DNA of 64,000 nt. Origin: Ovis canadensis (Eukaryota > Chordata > Mammalia > Artiodactyla > Bovidae). The position numbers and the translations under genes were made by a program. Numbering within the stretch: position 1 is the first letter of the stretch; every line of letters starts with the position of its first letter. The stretch is from assembly GCF_042477335.2 (NCBI RefSeq), contig NC_091262.1, forward strand, positions 68,682,001 to 68,746,000, given 5' to 3'. This document shows positions 57,416 to 64,000 of this stretch, in pieces. Under the pieces are notes generated by a model that saw only the letters and a list, made by a program, of their open reading frames with translations, was not told where the DNA came from and did not search any database.

Positions 57416-60400
57416 TTGTTGTTGTTCAGCTGCTCAGTTGTGTCTCTTTGCTACCCCGTGGACTACAGCACACCAGACTTCCCTGTCTTTCACCAACTCC
57501 CAGAAGTCTGCTCAAACTCATGTCTGTTGAGTCAGTGATGCCATGCAACTGTCTCATCCTCTCTTGCCCCCTTCCCCTGAACCAGGGTCGAACTCAGGTC
57601 TCCTGCATTGCAGGCAGATTCCTTACCGTCTGAGCTGCCAGGGAAGCTCATTAAGTACAAATGGCATTCACTAAAGCCTGCATATGCAAGAGATACAGAT
57701 TCGACCCCTGTGTCAGGAAGATCCCTGGAAGAGGAATCCACCCACTCCAGTATTCTTGCCTGGAGAATCCCATGGACAGAGGAGCGTGGCGGGCTGCAGT
57801 CCATGGGGTTGCAGAGGCTGACATGACTGAGTGTGCACACACATCCATAACTCATCTGCAACCATACACTTATCACACAGAGAGCGAAGCGTAATTGTTC
57901 ATGTAGGAATACGATTGTTGAAGGATGAAGTTGTTGATGATCTCTTTACAGATGTTTTATTTGTGTCCTTTCCAGGAATGACTAAAAAGACTTATGTGGA
58001 ATCTATACTTGAGGGTATAAAACAGTCCAAAGAAGAAAACGTAGACATTGATGTTAGGTAAGAAACATTGTGCCTTAGTGGTCACCACTGAAACTACTAG
58101 AAGGTGACAGTTTTACTCTTTTGAGCATGAGTATAACAGATTCTTATAAATCAACCAATAACTGACTTTTATTTTATAATAGAAAAAAGGTCAAGAACTT
58201 CATTGTTTAAAGTTGAGAATACAGTTTTGAATTTTTTTTTCCTATGGCAATAAAGTTCTGAGTCCTTTTGCTGTAGTGAAGTGTGGCTTCCCGTGGCTCT
58301 TCAACAAAAATCCAGACTTCTTCTTGGGGCCTGCAAGGTCCCATGTGCGGCCTTTCTCACTTCAGCAGCCTCGTGTGTTCCACTGGTCACTCACCATGCA
58401 CTGACCTTCCCCCTATTCCTCAAACAGGCCAAGACTGTCGTCCCATGTCAGCACTTTTGTGCTTCCTGTTGCTTCTGCCTAGAGCACTCTGCCATATCCT
58501 CGCATGGCTGGCTGCTTGTTACTCAGGTCTCATGTGCCTGTCACTTCCTCAGAGAGGCCTTCCTTGACCACTGTATCTAACATGCCTCCCCACATCTTCT
58601 AGTTACTCCATTTATTTCCTTTATGACACACCTCTTAACAAAATCAGAAATTTTCTTGTTTTATTTATACATATACACATTCACCCACTAGAGTGTAAGT
58701 TCGGTGAGGCCAGGGACGTTGTCTTTTGATTCACCAGTACTTAGAGCTGGCACATAATTAGGGCTCAATAAGTCCTTGATGGAAGAAAATAAAGAAACCT
58801 AGCTGGCTTTCTGGCTATAAAATCTGTCTATAACATCTCTCAGTTATGCTTAACTGGACTGATACCCTAATTAAAAAACAAAAACAGGCAAAATACAAGA
58901 ATTCAGAAGAGAAAACATAGAAATGGCCAATAAATGTAATAGAAAACTATTTAACGTCAATAATCAGATAATTTTGTTTATTTTTTAATATGTTAATATA
59001 ATTTGTATCAGCTATTGGGTACATGTTAGAATATTACCAGTCTTGTAACCCTCAAATAGCTGTGAAAAGAAGAGAAGCGAAAAGCAAAGGAGAAAAGGAA
59101 AGATATAAGCATCTGAATGCAGAGTTCCAAAGAATAGCAAGAAGAGGTAAGAAAGCCTTCTTCAGCGATCAATGCAAAGAAATAGAGAAAAACAACAAAA
59201 TGGGAAAGACTAGAGATCTCGTCAAGAATATTAGAGATACCAAGGGAACATTTCATGCAAAGATGGGCTCAATAAAGGACAGAAATGGTATGGACCTAAC
59301 AGAAGCAGAAGATATTAAGAAGAGGTGGCAAGAATACACGGAAGAACTGTACAAAAAAGATCTTCACGACCCAGATAATCATGATGATGTGGTCACTAAT
59401 CTAGAGCCAGACATCTTGGAATGTGAAGTCAAGTGGGCCTTAGAAAGCATCACTACAAACAAAGCTAGTGGAGGTGATGGCATTCCAGTTGAGCTGTTTC
59501 AAATCCTGAAAGATGATGCTGTGAAAGTGCTGCACTCAATATGCCAGCAAATTTGGAAAACTCAGCAGTGGCCACGGGACTGGAAAAGGTCAGTTTTCAT
59601 TCCTATTCCAAAGAAAGGAAATGCAAAAGAATGCTCAAACTACCACACAATTGCACTCATCTCACATGCTAGTAAAGTAATGCTCAAAATTCTCCAAGCC
59701 AGGCTTCAGCAATACGTGCACCGCGAACTCCCTGATGTTCAAGCTGGTTTTAGAAAAGGCAGAGGAACCAGAGATCAAATTGCCAACATCCGCTGGATGC
59801 TTTTTTTGCAAGAAGAGTTCCAGAAAAACATCTATTTCTGCTTTATTGACTATGCCAAAGCCTTTGACTGTGTGGATCACAATAAACTGGAAAATTCTGA
59901 AAGAGATGGGAATACCAGACCACCTAACCTGCCTCTTGAGAAATCTGTGTGCAGGCTAGGAAGCAACAGAACTGGACATGGAACAACAGACTGGTTCCAA
60001 ATAGGAAAAGGAGTACGTCAAGGCTGTATATTGTCACCCTACTTTTTTAACTTATATGCAGAGTACATCATGAGAAACACTGGACTGGAAGAAACACAAG
60101 CTGGAATCAAGATTGCCGGGAGAAATATCAATAACCTCACATATGCAGATGACACCACCCTTATGGCAGAAAGTGAAGAGGAACTAAAAAGCCTCTTGAT
60201 GAAAGTGAAAGAGGAGAGTGAAAAAGTTGGCTTAAAGCTCAACATTCAGAAAACGAAGATCATGGCATCCGGTCCCATCACTCCATGGGAAATAGATGGG
60301 GAAACAGTGGAAACAGTGTCAGACTTTATTTTGGGGGCTCCAAAATCACTGCAGATGGTGACTGCAGCCATGAAATTAAAAGACGCTTACTCCTTGGAAG

Positions 60401-62934
60401 AAAAGTTATGAGCAACCTAGATAGTATATTCAAAAGCAGAGACATTACTTTGCCGACTAAGGTCCGTCTAGTCAAGGCTATGGTTTTTCCTGTGGTCACG
60501 TATGGATGTGAGAGTTGGACTGTGAAGAAAGCTGAGTGCCGAAGAATTGATGCTTTTGAACTGTGGTGTTGGAGAAGACTCTTGAGAGTCCCTTGGACTG
60601 CAAGGAGATCCAACCAGTCCATTCTGAAGGAGATCAGCCCTGGGATTTCTTTGGAAGGAATGATGCTAAAGCTGAAGCTCCAGTATTTTGGCCACCTCAT
60701 GTGAAGAGTTGACTCATTGGAAAAGACTCTGATGCTGGGAGGGATTGGGGGCAGGAGGAGAAGGGGACGACAGAGGATGAGATGGCTGGATGGCATCACT
60801 GACTCAATGGACATGAGTCTGAGTGAACTCCGGAAGTTGGTGATGAACAGGGAGGCCTGGTGTGCTGCGATTCATGGGGTCACAAAGAGTCAGACACGAC
60901 CGAGCGACTGAACTGAACTGAACTGAACCCTTAATGAAATAACAGATCTAAGCCTTCTGATGAAGGAACCACCACCTATTAATTCCTCTTGCCTCAATAT
61001 TGAATCTGATGTGACTAAGCCTCTAGACTGGATCCAGTTTCCAATTCGTAGGAAATACAAGAGACAGGAGAACAGGTTAGCAACATAGGGATTCAATCAG
61101 CAAAATCAAACTGTGGGAAACTCTACAGAACAAATGATCTGGTTTCTTCAACAAAGAAATTCAAGAAAAGAGGATGGGGAGAGGTGTGAAGTAGAGGGTG
61201 GGAGAGAGGGGCGGGAAGTAGCTGTAGATTAAAAGCAACTTGAGACACATTGACCAGAACAATGTGTGGACCTTAGTTTGATTCTGAACCAAACAGACTA
61301 AAAACCAAATACATGCACAACAACAAAAAAAAACCCATGAAATAATCAGAAGTTTGAGCAGTAACTAGATATCTGGTGCTGTTGAGAATTTATGTTTCCC
61401 TCCCTCTGGCAAAGTAAGCTGTCAAGTCAGTCAGGCTGTACTTCTGTAGTAAGATACATCGCAAGTAGCTTGCCGTACGTCTCTGGCCTTCCCCAGAGTT
61501 GTCTTTTTCATCTTTACAATCTGCATTCGTTTTCAACTGTGTTCTTCTTGCATTGAAGGTATTTGATATCAATTGACAGAAGAGGTGGCCCTTCAGCGGC
61601 CAAGGAGGCTGTTAAACTTGCTGAAGAGTTCTTCCTTTCTGCAGAGGATACAGTTCTTGGCCTTGACCTCAGTGGAGACCCTGCAGTAAGTTATTTTTCC
61701 AAAATATGTTTTATTTCTAAAAGGTAGAATCAGTCTGTGGGATAAGGATTAGGTTGGGGCACCTTGCGTTCTCCAGAGGTTCAGCAGACACCCTGTGTGT
61801 ATGAAGCCCTATTCTGCCCTGGATGACCAGAATGTCCACAGCAACTGCTCTCCAGGTTTCAGTGAAAGAGTTAAGCCCTCTATAAAAAAGAAAAAAAAAA
61901 AGATTTGTATGACAGTATGATTATTTTCTTCATTTTTCTAAAGATGGTACCCAACTAGTACCATTCCACATACATAGAGAGAGTTGATTTATTACAGTCC
62001 ATGTCTAATGCTTTGACTTGACTAGACGTATCAAATCAAAGCTCCGGGAGGTGGTGATGGACAGGGAGGCCTGGCATGCTGTGATTCAGGGGGTCGAAAA
62101 GAGTCGGACACGACTGAGCGACTGATCTGAACTGAACTGAACTGATGTCTAATGCTTAATTAATGCTTAACTGTGCGTAGGACTTAATTATCTCACAGAA
62201 GCCCCATTTGAAAAAGGGTGGCCTAGAGCTTCTTGAAGGTCATATTCAAACAGGGTGTCTCAGCTATGGCACTACTGACATCTTGGGCCAAAGAATTTTT
62301 ATTGTAGGAGAATGTTATGTGTATTTTAAGATGTTTAGCAGCATCCCTGACCTCTTCCCAATAGATCCCAGCACCTTGTTAGTTGTAACAACCAAAAATG
62401 TTTGTAGACGTCACCACATGTCCCTTGAGGGGCAGAATCACCTCAGTTGAAAATCACTGAATCAGAGTCCTATGAACCTGGTTCTTAACAGCTTTAACGA
62501 AACCGGGGCTGTTCTGGCCTTGTTCCATCATCCGTTTGATAGAAGCTTTCTTTACCCGTCATACTTATTCCTAAAGTTCTAGATACCTAGATAACCATCT
62601 AGAAATAAAATTTGGTGACTGTTATATCTAGCTTAGCTGATTCACCTGAGGTTCACTGATACTTGAGATTGTCGAGGGCAAGGACAGTGGCTTTGCCAGC
62701 TTTGAATTCCCTAATTTTGCTTTATAAACAAAATGTACAAATGAGTCCATCTGCCACTTTATTTCCTGCCATTATTCCTTTGTTATTGAGACAGTACTCA
62801 GTTCTTCAGTTTGCCTAAACTCATATATCCTCATCTTAACTTTTATCTTCAAGGCAGGACAAGCAAAAGACTTCTTGGAACCTCTTTTAGAAGCTAAAAA
62901 ATCTGGTCTGAAGTTGGCACTTCATCTTTCAGAG
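50001..62934 (+). CDS. ADAL: ADAL, adenosine deaminase-like N6-methyl-AMP deaminase, 5' part (7 coding exons)
   Basis: ADAL (MAPDA) is a zinc-dependent cytosolic enzyme that hydrolyses N6-methyl-AMP and related N6-substituted purine monophosphates to IMP. Coding exons are 50001-50063, 50310-50440, 50944-51004, 55983-56070, 57976-58057, 61559-61685 and 62854-62934. Their lengths (63, 131, 61, 88, 82, 127, 81) give 211 codons with every junction in phase. The human protein is 355 residues, so about 60% is here. The metal-binding His-x-His is in LHAHLNGS (exon 3). The third metal His and the catalytic Glu are in LHLSE at the end of exon 8, equal to HAGE of adenosine deaminase. The last zinc-binding Asp lies beyond the right edge. 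No stop or frameshift is seen. The promoter appears shared with LCMT2. Confidence 0.95.
50310..50440 (+). CDS. ADAL: ADAL exon 3, metal-binding HxH
   Basis: After TCTTATTTTAG the exon reads [20 protein letters not shown] and continues to KGKKRTLEE, with donor GTGAGT. The HAH pair binds the catalytic zinc in the adenosine deaminase superfamily. 131 nt, leaving two bases for the next codon. Confidence 0.95.
50944..51004 (+). CDS. ADAL: ADAL exon 4
   Basis: After ATATTGCAG the exon adds G to complete Glu, then [20 protein letters not shown]. The donor is GTGAGA. 61 nt; phase 0 exit. Human reads CFQMFQTIHQLTSSPEDILM. Confidence 0.94.
53196..53890 (-). mobile_element. Probable solo LTR of an endogenous retrovirus, antisense
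   Basis: Read on the minus strand it starts near TGTCCTGGCAGAGAAACAAG. It contains AAAATGGCCTGCCTCGGAGA and a polyadenylation signal in CCCAATAAAGTCATATTCC (about 53285-53295). It then ends with ATTTATTGGCCTGCTGTGTG and GGACTCAGTAACAAGG near 53196. This order (U3, AATAAA, short R/U5) is LTR-like. I could not find a clean target duplication, so the ends are approximate and the class is not assigned. Confidence 0.5.
54273..55545 (-). mobile_element. L1 3' part, antisense (1.27 kb)
   Basis: TTCATTGAAGGATTATTGCT opens the antisense 3' UTR. The minus strand carries the ORF2 C-terminal reading [20 protein letters not shown] and [19 protein letters not shown], then the more 5' region ([20 protein letters not shown]). 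Open frames on either strand here, including the 112-codon plus frame at 55148-55486, are L1 shadows. Confidence 0.9.
55983..56070 (+). CDS. ADAL: ADAL exon 5
   Basis: After TTATCAG the exon reads [20 protein letters not shown] then STPRGENAT plus one G, with donor [14 protein letters not shown] is a strongly conserved beta-strand of the barrel. 88 nt. Confidence 0.95.
56785..57036 (-). mobile_element. L1 3' UTR fragment, antisense
   Basis: AATATAGTTGACTTACAATG, AACAGCAAAGTGAATCAGTT and CATTACAGAGTATTGAGAAG. This is the same L1 3' region as at 34046 and 15551. Confidence 0.78.
57381..57412 (+). repeat. (TG)16 microsatellite
   Basis: Sixteen perfect TG units between two TTGTTGTTCAG phrases of antisense BovB/SINE 3' ends. 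Likely polymorphic in length. Confidence 0.95.
57419..57650 (-). mobile_element. tRNA-head/BovB 3' chimeric SINE-like element, antisense
   Basis: 57419-57585 is the antisense BovB 3' end (TTGTTGTTCAGCTGCTCAGT, CTCATGTCTGTTGAGTCAGT). It joins directly to the antisense tRNA-like SINE head (CAGGGTCGAACTCAGGTCTC, TGCATTGCAGGCAGATTCCT, GCTGCCAGGGAAGC). The usual BovA body between head and tail is absent. Confidence 0.65.
57655..57845 (+). mobile_element. Bov-tA SINE, diverged head
   Basis: AGAGATACAGATTCGACCCC, CCAGTATTCTTGCCTGGAGA and GTTGCAGAGGCTGACATGAC, with tail TGAGTGTGCACAC. Confidence 0.83.
57976..58057 (+). CDS. ADAL: ADAL exon 6
   Basis: After TCCTTTCCAG the exon completes Gly, then [20 protein letters not shown] and NVDIDV plus two bases of Arg. 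The donor is GTAAGA. 82 nt. Confidence 0.95.
58370..58790 (+). repeat. L2 LINE 3' remnant
   Basis: CTAGAGTGTAAGTTCGGTGA, GGCCAGGGACGTTGTCTTTT and GCTGGCACATAATTAGGGCT are the L2 3' end in order. Old. Confidence 0.55.
59040..60927 (+). mobile_element. BovB LINE, sense, RT region to 3' end, inside ADAL intron 6
   Basis: The most complete BovB here, about 1.9 kb. A 462-codon frame (59023-60411) covers the linker and RT: KSVFIPIP-type core as [36 protein letters not shown] (motif A), [20 protein letters not shown] (motif B) and [20 protein letters not shown] (catalytic YADD). Two compensating small indels shift the frame for about 25 residues near 59890-59970. A further shift near 60340 moves the C-terminal tail to 60285-60704 and 60717-60911 ([20 protein letters not shown]). 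It ends in the (ACTGA)n tail. It cannot make a full protein because the 5' ORF and endonuclease are missing. Confidence 0.94.
61559..61685 (+). CDS. ADAL: ADAL exon 7
   Basis: After TGCATTGAAG the exon completes Arg and reads [40 protein letters not shown] and PA, with donor GTAAGT. The acceptor ends in [12 protein letters not shown] is the conserved strand-loop of the barrel. 127 nt; phase 0 exit. Confidence 0.95.
62014..62144 (+). mobile_element. BovB LINE 3' terminus, sense, with 13-bp target duplication
   Basis: CTCCGGGAGGTGGTGATGGA, GAAAAGAGTCGGACACGACT and the tail ACTGAACTGAACTG. ATGTCTAATGCTT is duplicated at 62001-62013 and 62145-62157. Only about 130 bp were inserted, in ADAL intron 7. 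Confidence 0.88.
62250..62460 (-). mobile_element. MER20, antisense
   Basis: CAGGGTGTCTCAGCTATGGC, AGATGTTTAGCAGCATCCCT, TTAGTTGTAACAACCAAAAA and AGTTGAAAATCACTGA are antisense MER20 from end to end, in ADAL intron 7. Confidence 0.75.
62854..62934 (+). CDS. ADAL: ADAL exon 8, metal His and catalytic Glu
   Basis: After ATCTTCAAG the exon reads [20 protein letters not shown] then LALHLSE, with donor GTAAAT. 81 nt, in phase at both ends. HLSE supplies the third zinc-binding His and the catalytic Glu. Human reads [20 protein letters not shown]. Confidence 0.95.
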
Positions 62935-64000
62935 GTAAATAATACTGTAAAATTAGGCTGGAGAGGGTAGATTACATGGAAAATCATTAACAGAAAATAA
63001 TAAGCACTTGTACAGGGCTAAAGATAAACCTGGCTTGGGAAAACACGTTTAGAGAGAAAATGGAAATATTTTTGTGTAAGTTATAAAGGCATAACTTGCC
63101 GTAGGCCCTGGAGTTTTGGTTTCTATGTTGTTACAGTTCCTGGGCTTGGCTGTTGACTTGCGCCACAGTTGTATGCTTAGAACAGTTCAACAACAGCTTG
63201 TTGGAGAAAATGCATGAATTTTAGTCAGCAGCCTTGTTATCAACAAACCAACACTGAGAAAAGCCTGAGTTTGCCTCTCTTGTCCTTGCAGGGAAGGGAT
63301 CGGAATGTATCACATACCCTGGCAAGAAAGAAAGTAGCTCATCATCGTGTTATAAGGCCCAGAGGGAGATCGGGTGCCCCTGTGGGCCCCAACTTGACAG
63401 CAAGAGCGCAGGGCAGTTCAGGCATGGAAGTAGCTGGAGAACAGTCACTTCCCTGGTCGGCACGTCCCTGAGAGGCAAACGAGGGCTCTTCTGCACTTTT
63501 CCATTTTATGGATAGATTTGCTTTCTTACCTCGGTACTTCTACCTACTTAATGCCTTCTTTTATTAACATACGAAAAGCTGTAAATAATAATTAAGGTAT
63601 GCAACTTGATAAATTTGGATTTAATTGTTTCTTGAATGCAGGAAATATCACCTGCTTAACTGCACATGATTATTTTGAGTATTAGATGAGGTCATGATAT
63701 AAAAATTGAGGCCAAAATTGGAGCTTCTTGTCAGTACTGAGTGTTTTTCATGTCTGCAAACAGAGAGTCAGTCATCTAGTAGCAGAACTTAAGGTCTAGG
63801 ATCTATGTTTCCACTCGGATCCAAAAGACCCTTCACACACAGGACACCCTCTAGGTGACCTAACCGATGCCAGACTGAGGCCGTCGGGCAGGGTAACAGA
63901 ACAGCCAGCGTGAGGCCGGTTACCTCTGATCTCTGCACAGCATAAGAACCTGCCCTTTAGTTTCTGTTCTCTTATTTGATCCATGGGGTGGGAAACGTTT
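62935..64000. other. ADAL intron 8 (to the window edge)
   Basis: The next human coding block (IPNQKKETQILLDLLPDRIG) is not found before 64000, so exon 9 lies outside. A repeat-free segment at 63292-63471 has a good acceptor and an open frame; see findings. Confidence 0.6.

Larger units (their letters stand above)
56071..57975. other. ADAL intron 5
   Basis: No exon is seen. It contains an antisense L1 fragment, a (TG)16 microsatellite and BovB/SINE material between 56785 and 57845. 56071-56780 shows no repeat I can name. Confidence 0.65.
58058..61558. other. ADAL intron 6
   Basis: 3.5 kb. An L2-like remnant lies at about 58370-58790 and a large sense BovB at 59040-60927. The last 600 bases before exon 7 look unique. 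Confidence 0.65.

Noticed and set aside
1..64000. CRISPR arrays, bacterial operons, phage or plasmid features
   Set aside because: The window is spliced mammalian chromosome with ruminant retroelements. The repeats seen are dispersed SINE/LINE copies, not regularly spaced direct repeats.

Overview
The window is ruminant (bovid) nuclear DNA. It holds many copies of repeats known from bovids: BovB LINEs, Bov-tA and Bov-A2 SINEs, and CHR-type tRNA-derived SINEs. It also has artiodactyl L1 fragments, older mammalian repeats (MIR, L2, MER20) and endogenous-retrovirus LTRs. The genes are spliced and in the order known from human 15q15 (TGM7, LCMT2, ADAL), so this is the orthologous block. I cannot tell cattle, buffalo, sheep or goat apart from this sequence alone.

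Layout. (1) 1-13001, minus strand: the 5' half of TGM7, a transglutaminase. Six coding exons can be placed with consistent splice phases, from a 10-nt first coding exon (12992-13001) to the exon with the catalytic Cys (119-296). The gene continues past the left edge. (2) 13002-41297: an intergenic stretch of about 28 kb with no gene I can support. It is packed with retroelements, including a 1330-bp solo LTR nested in a BovB. (3) 41298-43352, minus strand: intact single-exon LCMT2 (TYW4), the last enzyme of wybutosine synthesis on tRNA-Phe. (4) 43353-43773: a CpG-rich bidirectional promoter and a probable non-coding first exon of ADAL with two overlapping upstream ORFs. (5) 50001-62934, plus strand: seven coding exons of ADAL, an N6-methyl-AMP deaminase of the adenosine deaminase family. 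The 3' part lies beyond the right edge. ADAL introns hold L1, BovB and SINE copies and a probable second solo LTR.

The three genes are neighbours, not a pathway. LCMT2 and ADAL are divergent and probably share the CpG-island promoter. TGM7 and LCMT2 are both on the minus strand. Most long reading frames outside the genes are BovB or L1 reverse-transcriptase remnants. About 11 kb, roughly one sixth of the window, is BovB in at least a dozen insertions. Many insertions are nested and several have target-site duplications that can be read directly, so the order of insertion can be worked out.

I found no new gene system. The points most worth checking are the nested solo LTR, the ADAL upstream ORFs, a possible alternative ADAL terminal exon, two apparent changes at conserved enzyme positions (TGM7 WCP to WSA, LCMT2 GAGFDS to GAGSDS), and a tRNA-head/BovB chimera.
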